64,000 nt of DNA from Sclerodactyla briareus (Eukaryota > Echinodermata > Holothuroidea > Dendrochirotida > Sclerodactylidae), in assembly GCA_026419785.1 (NCBI GenBank), contig JAODTK010004632.1, positions 98,227 through 162,226 of the forward strand, written 5' to 3'. Below the pieces are notes generated by a model. It was not told the origin of the DNA. It ran no database searches and saw nothing but the letters and a program-made list of their open reading frames with translations. Of this stretch, positions 1-10,583 are shown piece by piece. The position numbers and the translations under genes are program-made. The stretch's first letter is position 1; every line of letters starts with the position of its first letter.

Positions 1-170
1 TTCAAATCCGACTAAACTTGAAGTTCGAATAAATTATGCAAATTAGCGAACCCCAGCATTGCCACTTTCGAGCTCATCCGAGATTTACTAGGCGGACATG
101 TGTACCAGAATCAACGGAACTGAAGCATGAAGAATTATTGCGCTAACGCCTAAAGTTTCATATAGGTAGC
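1..170 (-). repeat. End fragment of the 'family C' repeat (CGG-terminus type)
   Basis: The stretch carries AAATTATGCAAATTAG followed by a TCGAG/TCCGAGATTT segment and the motif AACGCCTAAAGTTTC near 148-162. The same order is seen at 39060-39190 and 41650-41760, where the motif runs on into a CGG-rich tail. Here the CGG tail is missing. It lies just downstream of the last visible enoyl-CoA hydratase exon, so it sits in an intron of that gene. Confidence 0.55.
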
Positions 171-214
171 AAAGAGAAGTAGACGGTCTTATCAGCAGTC
201 AAAGTGGAACTCAC

Positions 215-395
215 GTTGGCAGGAATTTCCATGCCAGTTCCAGAGCCCCGCTGATAGGTGCATCCTTGGTTTGTTTTGTGCACAGCAAGTGACCCGGACG
301 AGCCTGGCCGCCCGGCGCCATTTCACCATCCGGCCAGTGTGAAAGATAATCCTTGGCATTCGCTGCCCGAGGCAGTCGGTGCAATCGTGTGTTCA
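215..395 (-). CDS. Exon of AUH/ECHDC2-like gene (TGR...ALELA helix region)
   Basis: The acceptor is CTGTCCTCTTAG and the donor is CCAAC|GTGAGT. Across three frames the 181 bases give TRLHRLPRA, then an AKE-like segment, then TGRMVNGA and AARL, then VAQNK and finally KDAP...[10 protein letters not shown]. This is the order GTQRLPR / AKELIFTGR / GAEAARLGLV / QN / ALELAREILP known for AUH and ECHDC2. At least three apparent indels are needed to join the pieces, and about three residues after LPRA are missing. Taken alone the longest frame looks like an anonymous 69-codon ORF; the family match is only visible when frames are combined. Confidence 0.75.
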
Positions 396-3306
396 CTAAG
401 AGGACAGGGCGGAGTGACAAGAAGAAACAATGAGGATGTTAGGTAGGAGAATGAAAGGGTGGTCCTTATATTGCCAAACTGGAATACATACCCCCCCCCC
501 TCCAAACTTGTTCAACCGTTGGATGAAGAAATAATAGTTGCTTTAAATTTTCACAGTATTGATGGTGAACAATATTTAGAGGTTGCCTCACAAGGGCCTC
601 CAATGTGAATGGGGGACAGAATGCATTTTCCCCTTCAGCTCGGTACTTGTTAAAACCCCTTTCGGGTCTCACCTACTCACTGGGGGGCAGGCTGCCTTGA
701 ACACTTCAGAACTGTGGCTTTCCCTAACAGGGAGTGGTAAAATCATTCCAGTCTCCAGTCTCTATTTTTGAATAGAGTCTGGTCTGGTTGAGTTAACAGC
801 AACTGGTTTAACATAAAACTAACAAGAAATATATGCATTCACCTTCCATTTATACTTCATTTTAGTATACTTGGCTTGGAACAGTCAAAACATTGGTCCT
901 AGATATTTTTGAGCAAAGATACGGGTATGGGGTTAGGGTTCGAGAGAATACACTAAAGCCTGGTTAAACATATTTGCAACTGACTATCCATTTTTCATTT
1001 TGACTATCAACCAAAATATGGTAGTTTGGTCATGGGTACTCCTGAGTAATGATTTTCAATAAGTTTCCAAGGGTGTTAAATTCCGAAAATAAAGTGCCTT
1101 TGGCGATTAATATTTTGCAATGCTATCAGAAGGAAACTTGGTTCAACACATATAAAAAAATACTAAATATTTTGTATACAGACTCATTATTGTTTAATCC
1201 TCAGATGTATATGGTGGTTGTGCTTAGAGGCGCGAGTATGCCAAAATATTAGTTGTCGGGGGTATTTTTCAAACAAGAGTTTGTTCCAAAAACACTGAGA
1301 GTGAAACCCAATCTCCGTAATTACATTGACAGCAACTCAGGGTCACCGAAGATAGTCCTCTTCTCAGTTTTCTCAACAAGATTAGGTGGTATATGCCTCA
1401 CTTTTTTACACTTCTGGGTTAATAGGTCACTACCTTGTCCGTATCACAAGGCTGTGAATGCTTCCCTTACTCCTTGCCTCAAATACATGAACTCACACAT
1501 TGGATTCAAAGGGAGCTTCACCACATGACACGGGAAACGCGATTTGCACCACATGCTTCACACTCTGTATAGGTTAGATTTTATCAGACCGTTTGGATGT
1601 GGACTGACAGTCGGTCCCAAGCCAAAGTAGAGTTAATTCCAAGGTCACCAGGGTCGAAATTTACATAATTGAAGCAAAAAAAAATGTGACCAACCAAACC
1701 ATGTTTTTGGTCTGCCATAACCTTGGGTCCCCTTTTGATACCAAATGTGATCCGCATTCATGCCCTGTGAGGCCTCAATGTGGAGAATGTACCAATCGGT
1801 GATGGATTCTACCACGAAGATGTGCAGTTTGGATGGGTACGGGCGCTGTAGGGTAACCCCCCCCCCCTCAAGTTTGGACCTACTGAAGCTGAGGCAAAAA
1901 CACCCTATACTAACCTCCACAGGAATGATTCCCAGACGACATTCTGTGAGACCCATTTTAGCATCATCAGCTACATACAGTACAATAGAAGAAAAATAAT
2001 CAATAATCAAAAATGGCACACACTCTATCACAATGGATTAGACTTGATTAGTGAATCATGATTTACATACAACTGAGAATGAATCAGGTCACTGGCTGTC
2101 TGAAACCTCCATGAACCGCTGTCTTGTGCTGATATTTTTGGAAGGTGGGAACATTCTGAGAAGGCCTATAATGATAACTCTACCCGCCCAATTGACTGGA
2201 ATTTCCAGATTTCAGAAATGTCCCATTTTCTTCCACCAGAAATGTCTTCATCTACTCAAAAACAAGGGCTCTGAAACTTGACAATAGGCTACACACTATT
2301 GTCAACCGAATTGCTCTAACCAAGCACTCTGGACTCGGGCATCTGGTGACCTCAGATAACACCAGGCCTGGCCCCACAACCTAGGGCATGTACTCATGAT
2401 GGGCGACACATGCCAAGTATGAACTTCAGGCATCTAGGTGGTGCCAAGTTATTGTATGATAACAAGTGGCCACCAACTTTAGGTTGCTGGACCGAGCATC
2501 CTGGACTAATCATGTTTCAGGATTTCATATCAATCGTGTTTACAAGGCTTTCAGACTTGACCTCTGGTAATTCAGATTACCATTGAATAGGCTGATAGGC
2601 AGGTCAGGCAGGCCGTCAGCCAGACAGGCCAGCGGTACATACAGACAGACAAACAGACTATTAATTGTTCTGCTCGCACGACTGCAACTAAAAGAACCAA
2701 AGAACCCAGCAAGAGAAGCAAGCACACGGCCTGCATGGAACTCATTTTAAATGTGATGGAATCATTGCTGAAGCTGTTATAATTGTTGCATTGATCTCCT
2801 GTGAGATGAGTCTATTGATTCAGGAATTGTATGTAGGCCTACTGTAGGTCTATGCGGATCATTCTTCGCGAATTGACATGCAACCACTTGAACAGTTCAG
2901 CATTAGCAAATGTCAATGCAAGAACCCTATTGAAATTGTGGAGATGATCGAAGTGTTGTGAGCGGTGCACAAATTCAATGTGAGTGGCTGAAAGGGCAGT
3001 GCAATATATACAGAGCCAAAACAGCTAAAAGCAGCGTTGGTTGGTGTATGACAGTGTAGCAGTTGGCGCTATTTCAGCATCGGTGTATTCGCCTTATACA
3101 AAAAACCAAAATCGCAATAAGGCTGACTCTGAATATTCTTATTCTCCTGCACCTTAACTATAGGAAATGAATATTTCTGCTCACCAGCAACCCTGAGGTC
3201 ACATGATAGGGCCATCTCCAATCCCCCGCCAGCGGCCACCCCATCCAACGCAGCGATGACGGGCATCGGAGCTTCATGAAGTCGTTTATCATCCGTCTCC
3301 CCCTAG
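215..3306 (-). CDS. Enoyl-CoA hydratase/isomerase (crotonase family), AUH/ECHDC2-like, partial
   Basis: Three spaced minus-strand exons read in order as the middle and later part of a mitochondrial crotonase fold. Exon 3185-3306 gives [12 protein letters not shown] and [15 protein letters not shown], exon 1915-1970 gives [16 protein letters not shown], and exon 215-395 gives RLPRA, an AK(E)L-x-FTGR-like run and [10 protein letters not shown]. The glycine-rich oxyanion-hole segment and both family glutamates (GGGLE and MGLTE) are present. Known family members hydrate enoyl-CoA or methylglutaconyl-CoA in mitochondria; the exact substrate cannot be told here. Introns are about 1.2 and 1.5 kb. 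Exons 1 and 2 join in phase across a split Ala codon. Each exon carries at least one apparent single-base indel that breaks the frame, most in short homopolymers. C-terminal exons lie left of the window; N-terminal exons (with the GADLKE-type motif) were not found to the right. AUH versus ECHDC2 is unresolved. Confidence 0.85.
396..1914 (-). other. Intron of AUH/ECHDC2-like gene
   Basis: No coding exon was recognised between the two flanking exons. A short C tract (about 490-500) and AT-rich unique-looking sequence fill it. Confidence 0.6.
1915..1970 (-). CDS. Exon of AUH/ECHDC2-like gene (second catalytic Glu)
   Basis: The exon starts after TATGTAG and ends before GTTAGT. It begins CT, which joins the upstream G to give Ala, and continues [16 protein letters not shown]. 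Glu in MGLTE matches the second acid of the enoyl-CoA hydratase active site. The family has IIPGGG at the exon end; here the bases read CCTGTGGAG, one G short of the codons for Pro-Gly-Gly. This is a probable single-base deletion just before the donor. The exon is 56 bases as given and would be 57 if corrected. Confidence 0.85.
1971..3184 (-). other. Intron of AUH/ECHDC2-like gene
   Basis: It holds one old copy of the ~300 bp tandem-core repeat (about 2290-2570) and a short run of CAGG/CAGA simple repeat near 2590-2660. No exon is seen. Confidence 0.6.
2290..2570 (+). repeat. Diverged single unit of the ~300 bp tandem-core repeat
   Basis: It contains CATGTACTCATGATGGG, CCAAGTATGAACTTC and ATCGTGTTTACAAGGC, in the same order as in the arrays at 33.7 and 57.5 kb. 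It is much more diverged than the array copies, so it is older. Confidence 0.65.
3185..3306 (-). CDS. Exon of AUH/ECHDC2-like gene (oxyanion-hole segment)
   Basis: Read from the minus strand, this exon begins after TTGTAG (alternative acceptor four bases further on, exon start 3302) and ends at GCTG|GTGAGC, a good donor. It encodes [10 protein letters not shown], then [18 protein letters not shown] and [10 protein letters not shown]. The first part and the rest lie in different frames because AAGCTCCGATG lacks one C compared with the expected codons for KLPMP. Both halves match the family only if that C is restored, which points to a homopolymer deletion. It ends in phase 1 with a lone G, completed to Ala by the next exon. 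Confidence 0.85.
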
Positions 3307-3929
3307 CTACAATGGAGCCACTTCCTTCTGGTGCATGGTAGCCCTCTCCTTAATCTGGCCCCTAGTATTACAGGGGCTCATGAAACAGATGGATGAGGGA
3401 ACATTTGTACCGGATTAAGTGGAGGTCTGTTATATAAGGACTTGAATGAGTGGATAGGAAGTGAGTGCATGATGAGTGGGTGGGGAGTTTGGCTAAAACT
3501 AAAACCAAGTCATGAGATGTTATTTAAAGTGAAATTGGACAATCCATTATTTTGTCGATTTCACTAAACTTGGTGTACGTAGACTAAAATGTGACCCTGA
3601 CACAAAAAAGTATAGTCATCCAAGGTAAAATTCAAGGTAAAACAATGCAAGTCATTACTCCAGGAAGCCAAAAGGCCTTATTGATTTCCAAATTGACCGA
3701 TCCTGCTCCTGGCCTGTTGAAATCATATTTCATCAGAGGAGACCCACATCCAAGTATAAAAGCCCTCATCGATCCAGGGAGGTACGTCATTGTGCTAACA
3801 AGCTAAAATTGTCTTAAATATCATTTTTTTTTTTTTTCCAACACTTCCCCATTCCTACAAACTAACCCCTGGTCTACACTAAAACCATGTGGTCCATATA
3901 GCTCCCCCTTTCTTGGGGTTCTTGTAATT

Positions 3930-4805
3930 TTAAGGCAGCATCATACCCATGGTGAACTTGACTGGATTGAGCATTCTGGACATGTTAACAGACTGACTCC
4001 TTGTGACCCTGTGACCTGACCCAAATCAATATGTATCATGTACCTAATGTGGGGAACCACATTCCAAGTCTGGAGCGTCATGCCTTTAGATGGATTCCAT
4101 TCATGTTGAAAAGAAAGATATGCCGATGTTACTGAATTCCCACATTTTTCCCATAGCAATCCCTACCCCTGCCCCCAAAAAAAGCTTCATATACAAAAAA
4201 AAATTCTTGCCAGACCAAGCATTCTGGACATCAGACCACTTTGCCTTTCAGATGATCTATATGGACAGAACCAACCGCAAAACAATATGGATCATACATT
4301 CATTAGAGGGAGCCCACATGTGTACGGCGTGATTGGACTAAGCATTCTGGACTTATCATGTTTATAGGATTTTACTTTGATCCAGATGACTTTTAAAACT
4401 GACGCACCTAGTGAACAATAGGAACATGTATTGCTCATTTTGAGAAAACTCGCAGATGTTATGGGCTTGATCCATCACGGTGGGATTGAGTTAATCATTT
4501 TAACAGCCAGAATTGACCAAAATGTTGAATACTTACCTTAATGTTTTCCTCATTTTTCATTACAATAACCCAGTCTCACAAAAGAATATGATTATCTTCT
4601 CTCAGGGAAACCTAATAAACCAACTTCAGTCTGGATCGGCCTGTAATGCCAGACTTATATACTGTGTGATCTTTTGACTTTAGACTTCATCAACTCATGT
4701 GGGGTTGAAATATCATACATGCTCATGGAACTTGGCTCGCACAACAACACACATCATGTCATGTGACTGCATAGATTACATTTCGTCAAGGAATCAGAAA
4801 CAAGT
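3930..4805 (+). repeat. Old tandem-core element fragment with hairpin terminus
   Basis: Diverged core units (GACCTGACCCAAATCAATATG, then GCATTCTGGACTTATCATG twice) are followed by CA-rich sequence near 4738 and the terminal segment GTGACTGCATAGATTACATT / CGTCAAGGAATC. The same terminus closes the arrays near 36.09, 44.8 and 59.39 kb. Confidence 0.6.
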
Positions 4806-5694
4806 ACGATTTGAAAACAAGATGTTGATACACTAGAACCGACTTGTTCTAATGGCGGCTTGCAGAAACCTGGACATTGAGGTGTGTTATGTATGTGCCA
4901 GATTGAGGCTGGACATAACTTTATCAATGGCTTCACACAAGAATCGGCAGGTCTAGTCTGTGCTAGAGCTGTCTAACAATGAAGTATATAACAGCCCAGT
5001 AGGCCTTGGCCCCTTTTTTCCATCATGGAAAGAGAACTTACCAGCACAGAACGCCCCTGGTACTAGATTCCTCCCTATCAACAAACAACACCATCAACAC
5101 CCGAACCAATCCTTATCATACGGACCGCTTTCAAGGGCCTCTCCTATCTGAGAAGAGGTGGGAGAGAACAAGAAGAAATTTCAGGGAAGAATTCATGCTT
5201 CTGTGGAAGAAAATATTCCTGGGAGAGCACTATACCTCTCAATTAATTCTGCTTCTGTTATGATCAACACTTTTGGTTTTAACCAATTTGGGAGATTATA
5301 GTTGTAGACTACATAATGGTCTTGAAAAAGTAGAGGTCAGTTTGAGTCACCGGAGGTCGAATTTGCTAAATTTGTGGAGTACCCTGGACTCCATGGGCAG
5401 TTTTCACATTGTACCACTGTGAGGTCATCAACTCCTCAGAGTAACTACCTCAACAAACCAATACTGGTCTGGAAACTCCACCTTTGAGAATCTAATGTCC
5501 CTTTTCAAGTGTGCATAGGTTGAAGAAAGTCTGTTAATGAATTATGGCATTTTTCAGTCGTATTTTACTGTATGAATTTGATTATTCTTCTATGTGAATA
5601 TAGTCCATAAACATATAAATGCTGGAAGACGTAAATATTTGAATGGTAAAAAACAATTAAAAGAAGCACAAAAGCACTAATACAATGATCTCAT
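4806..5694. other. No gene seen
   Basis: Short frames exist on the plus strand at 4960-5263, but none has splice context or a recognisable family. Confidence 0.4.
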
Positions 5695-5961
5695 TTAAAG
5701 TACATATGAACATGTGGGGCAATTTAGGTCGCATGTTCTATGGACATATCTGGTATTTAACATCACTTGGGTGATATTTATTCTTCCAGTGCGATAAAAA
5801 CAACCAACACCTACTACAAATCCGATGAACAGCACTAACATGCTCATGCATGATATCCAGTCCACACTGCCAAGGTTTTTCAAGAAGCCGTACCACCAGC
5901 AAACTTTGTCCTTCCTACACTCACCAACGTTCTCACAACAGGCGGTCTGGTGACTTGCTTG
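5695..5961 (-). CDS. Possible 3'-terminal exon: Cys-rich segment plus one transmembrane helix
   Basis: On the minus strand an 89-codon open stretch ends in TAA at 5695. It reads a Cys-rich segment (ACCENVGECRKDKVCWW), then SVDWISCM, then a hydrophobic run of about 19 residues (SMLVLFIGFVVGVGCFY) followed by the basic RTGR, then a tail with CDLNCPTC. This is the layout of a single-pass membrane protein with a Cys-rich outer part and a short inner tail. I do not recognise the family. The upstream boundary (GTAG at 5962-5965) lacks a clear pyrimidine tract, and a GTGAGT donor-like site lies inside the exon, so the limits are uncertain. It is on the same strand as, and upstream of, the hydratase gene. 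Confidence 0.35.
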   Translation of the reverse strand, partial: QASHQTACCENVGECRKDKVCWWYGFLKNLGSVDWISCMSMLVLFIGFVVGVGCFYRTGRINITQVMLNTRYVHRTCDLNCPTCSYVL

Positions 5962-8019
5962 CTACTTGTACTACGTAACGCCCCCTGATTTTTCGGGAGT
6001 ATCCCTTAACTCGCACAAAAAATTCCCTAATTTTTTTGAAACACTGCAATGGATCATTAGCAGCAAACTTCCAGTTTTTACTAAAGACTCAACACATCAG
6101 TCTCTAGAAATGGGCCATGGCATGTAGCATGGAGCCACAGCTATGCCACTTTCATCTGAAAGTGAGGTTTTAATATTGTTGGACCTTCCAAGATTCACCC
6201 CCTAGAACTTCATGAAACATCAGAAACTCAAGGCAATAAAAGAGGAAAGGGGCACAGGCTGTGGACAGTGCTTTGCAGCTGTCGGGGTTTATACATCGTT
6301 TCACATCTAGGTAATGGTCCTTGCCTACATGTACCTGCTGTGGAAACTCATTTGAACTCTTAACAAAACTAAATTAAAAACCACCCTTCATTACCAGATC
6401 CTAACTGCCGGGCTTGCGGATCCTTGTGAAAACTTAACGACACTCGCTGCAGATATTTCTTTCTTTTGTCAGAAAATATACCCGGATTTCTGCCTTATCA
6501 GTTCTACAGAAGCATTCTTATTGGCGAATAATTGCCAAATTTGCTCGGTTCTGGTCCATGCCTCAAAATAATGACTTTGTGCAAAGTCCATCCTACATGA
6601 TTGAGAGCTAATCAAAAGTACAACCTCATTAAAGAGCAGTCACCTGATACCAGGCAAATCGCTAGCATATCCTTCAACTGGGAGTTCACCAGTCATGAAA
6701 ATCACTCTTACAAATTGACAGTGTCAAACCTTTGGCGCCTCTCTCTGCTGAAAGCATTCCTCGATTTGGGTCTATTCTAGCAAGTTCTGCAATTCTGAAA
6801 GAAAAAAAAATTAGGTAGCATCCGATAAGCAGAGCACACGAACAAACAAACAAGTGGTTGTTAATAGCAAATCACCTATGGGTAAGCTTATATACACCCA
6901 AATAAAACACAAAAAACAAGGGTTGTTGAAAGCAAACCACCATATGTAAGTTAATAGTAACAACAGCCAAACAAAAGCCAACCACCTCAGTAAGTACAAG
7001 TATGGGAGAGCAAAAGTTAGGACTATGGAGTTGATAGAGGTCACCTATAAATTCTGGCCCCTCTACACATTCCTACATATGATAATCTTATATTGGGTCA
7101 CAACTAAGCCTCTCAGGGAGGAGTCATTGAGTCATTACCAATGATGCTACGATTCCCTACAGAAAACTTGTTTTTTGTTGCAAGATTGGAGATTCCCGCT
7201 TATTTGAGGGAAGTCCTTCAGATGAAGAACGATGGAAATACCTCTTTTCCGGAACCTTGGAACTCAATTGTCTGTGATCCAGAGGACTTGGTTTCAACAG
7301 GTAATTTTTATCTCAGGGACATGCCTTTGAACTTGTGGAGTCCAGATGTTTAGCATTCACCAACCACACCTTTTTGGTGGGAACAAAACTCCAATCATTC
7401 GCATCACTCCGCATCATATAGGAGGCCACCACTTGATATTTTAGGATTGCTGTTGCGGTATTGTGGGCATTGAGTGCTGAAACCTACAGTTCAAATTACT
7501 AAACATCTTATTCCTGTGGCTTGTAACATGTTATGTTGAATTCCGTTGTGAAGTTCCGCCATGTTCACTAAGGTAATGATTCGATGCATTATAATACTAC
7601 TTTCATTCATTTAGGCTTCATTTAGAGAACAACCTACACCAACGTCTCTTTTTGACCTTACATTACAACAATTATTTACGAAATGTAGTTTAATACTCAA
7701 GTACTTGACTAATATAACCAATGTTTATAAATTCAGTTTGTATCAATCAGTTTAATAGTTTATCTTCGTATCCCGGTGTTGTGATTGTTTTACTCTGACT
7801 GCGTCTGACTTTATTCCTTTGATCCCTACATGCCACATGACCACAGAACCCTTTATGGGATGCAAATTTATAGTGTTCCCAATCAACCACCCCTCTCCGG
7901 TGATTATCATACATTTAGAATTTTGGAATATTCCTTTGCAGTTTAGAACTTTGGGACCAGTCATGACTCCATTGGTTACCAATAGCATAAAGAGGTGCTA
8001 ACAGTTAGCCAGATTTTGG
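5962..8019. other. No gene seen
   Basis: AT-rich sequence without a recognised exon. Imperfect AACAAACAAA/AACCACC tracts lie near 6835-6990. A 70-codon plus frame at 7141-7353 has no family match or splice context that I can defend. Confidence 0.4.
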
Positions 8020-8345
8020 ACAAACCGTAGTCACCGTAACGTAGCCACTTGGGGATGATCTTACTGAACTTCTGTTTTTCTGGCGAGAGCATACAGTGGA
8101 TCCGTTGAATCAAGGGAGCGTAATGTATTCCACACTAGCCGTAGCCACATGGGGTGTTCTCACTGAACTTGTGTTCTTTGAGAGTGCGTACATTGTGGGG
8201 CCTTTGCATACAAGGGATCGTATGAACCCGTAACCACCGTAGGCGTAGGTACATGGGGCCGGAGGTGTTCTGACGAAGTTGTGTTTTGGGGATTCTCCCT
8301 AGTGCGTACACAGGGTACAGAGTGCTTACGAGGTGACTGTTGGGG
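8020..8345 (+). repeat. Tandem repeat, about three units of ~110 bp
   Basis: Three successive units share GTAGCCACATGGGG, then TTCTCACTGAACTTGTGTT, then GTGCGTACA and CAAGGGAGCGTA-like segments. They begin near 8020, 8135 and 8245 with small indels. Overlapping minus-strand frames here are by-products of the repeat. Confidence 0.7.
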
Positions 8346-9653
8346 TATGACATCGTAGCCGGCTACGAGTAGAGCTTCTGGTTGCGGGTTATACTGCAAT
8401 TTACCACAATTATGCCGAATAAAATACCGTTCACTAACCTTTACTTCTTTCTCCAATATTGTACTGGTCGAATCCCGCTTGAGAACCGGTCACTTGAGAA
8501 CGGGTCTCGCGAAAACTGGGCCACACGCGTACTACACTACACCTGATGGCCCGATCCAAGGAGTTACTAGGTATTCATAATATCACTGCGTTTTTAAAAC
8601 GCAGTGGAAATTCTACAACTCTACTTGAAACACGATAACATATTCAACTCTTGTTCTACAAATCTTTGTTCCTTTGTGGTTTCTGGAAGCGGAATTTCCT
8701 GAAATATTCTTACGCTTCCTGACTGACGTCCCCCCCGAAAACTTCGCCAAAAAGTTTGGTACTGTCGAGTGTGTGCGAAGGGCTAGGGGTGCACCCATGT
8801 GTATAAAACCAATCTGATCTAATCAACTTGATAATAGGGGCGTTTGAGATTCCGTCTAAATCCAATGCCAATGATTTGATATTCATGATTTTTTTCACTT
8901 CCATGTAATCCTCTTACTGATGCTCTTATGAATATGAATACAAAAAAATAGAAAAATATCCCTCATCAGTCGGTATTTTTTCAACAACATTTCAATCATT
9001 AAATAATTTATGTTAGCATTGAAACGTTTGGGGCAACCTTGACTTATTCCTCGGCAAATAGATAACGTCACTTTTTCGATTGTGCCCAGAATGCCCCAAA
9101 TTCCCGAAACCATGTCTAACGAGCATACCAAAGAAAAAGAAGCCGGGACGGCACGACGCTATCAAAAGAAGAAGCGACGCGTCGAATAAAGCCTACATCA
9201 TGCTATCCAGAAAGATTCCGTTCACTGCTCTGTTACGATAGAGTCAGGAATTGACGGCAGTGAGCAAATGGACGACATTTTGGAACTACAGACCAACCTC
9301 ATGGCAGTTCTAAAAATTTTCTGTAGTCTCTGGTTTGATAAACTGACTGAGAATCAGCGAAGGGTGTAAGGTTTAATTTATAGGTTTTTTTGATTTAGGC
9401 ATAGGGCTAAGGCTCCCCCTGACCAATCAAAGAAACCTCCCTCTACTTGAAGCCTGAAAATGACAAACCGGTCCCCGCCGTCGTGTCCCAATTCATCCTC
9501 AGGCTGATTGATTTCGGATGAAGAAAAATCGGGATACTGGCACGACCATCAGGTCGGTCCACCTAACTATCACGTGACTCTGTTCTCTGCATTCAAAATG
9601 CATTATGTATGGCAATGACCGACTCATGTACTGACCCATTATGATACACTCAC
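8346..9653. other. No gene assigned
   Basis: A plus-strand frame runs open from 9043 to 9369 with one internal TAA. It includes a basic run (ARRYQKKKRRV) and a helical-looking stretch (MDDILELQTNLMAVL). No family is recognised and the stop argues against calling it. Confidence 0.3.
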
Positions 9654-10583
9654 TGGTGCCAGAGCCCGATGTTCATAAGGGTTTTTATTCATAAGTCAGT
9701 TTGTCATAGGCCTTTTATTTCATAATTCCGTTTGTTCATAAGGCCTGTTTTCATATGGCTGAAAAGGTTCTCTATTCCATAGGGGTCGTATTGATAATCA
9801 CAACAAAGGTCCGATATGTCATACTAGTGACACGGTCCGTTGTTCATAATAGTAAAAACGGTACTTTATTCATAATAGGAAAAATGTCCCGTTATTCAGA
9901 ATAAAAAAAAGGGTCCATTAATTCATAACGAAAGAAAATGTCCGATATTCATAATGGAAGAAAGGTCCGATTATCATAATAGGAAAAAAGGTCCGTTATT
10001 CATAAGGGGAAAAAGGGTCCGATATCAGAATAGGAAAAAGGGCCCGTATTCATATAGGAAAACAAACAACCGGTCCGTGCTTCTGCACAGGGGATCGCAG
10101 CAGATACAAGGGTGCCGTTTTAGGGTTTTGCAATCCCTTTCAGACCCTCGCATAAGGTAGAATCATCTGCTTGGCAGTGTTATCATTGAAAGGAAACACA
10201 TTTGAATAACGGAACCTTTTTTCGCGATTATGATAAATGGACCTCTTTTGCGTATACTTATTACGGACTCTTTTTCGCCCATTATGAATATCCGGCACCC
10301 TTATTATACTATTATGATATCAGACGTTTTTAAACGATTATGACTATCGGACCTTCGTTCTCTGTTATGACCACAGACCGCTTTTGATAATTATGGCACC
10401 GGGCCTTTTGGTCATTATGAATATCGACCTTATGAACAACCCCCTTTTTTATTATGAATATCGGACCTTTTTGGTCATTAGAATAACGGACCTTTTTCCA
10501 AACATTCCACGTTATGAATCACGGCCTTAGAACAAAGGCCTTATGAATAAAAGGGTGCCTTAATGAACATTGGGTGGTCCCCC
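9654..10583. mobile_element. Foldback-type element with arms of ~26 bp tandem repeats
   Basis: The left arm (about 9665-10080) is some 15 imperfect copies of GGTCCGTTATTCATAATAGG plus an A run. The right arm (about 10195-10570) carries the same unit reversed (TTATGAATAACGGACC). A ~110 bp non-repeated centre (10081-10195) separates them. The outermost parts match as an inverted pair (GATGTTCATAAGG left; CCTTAATGAACATTGG right). CACTCAC occurs directly outside both ends (9647-9653 and 10584-10590), a likely 7 bp target duplication. No transposase is present, so it is non-autonomous. Confidence 0.8.

Noticed and set aside
9043..9369. Plus-strand open frame with a basic segment, possible small nuclear protein
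   Set aside because: One internal TAA, no family resemblance and no splice context.
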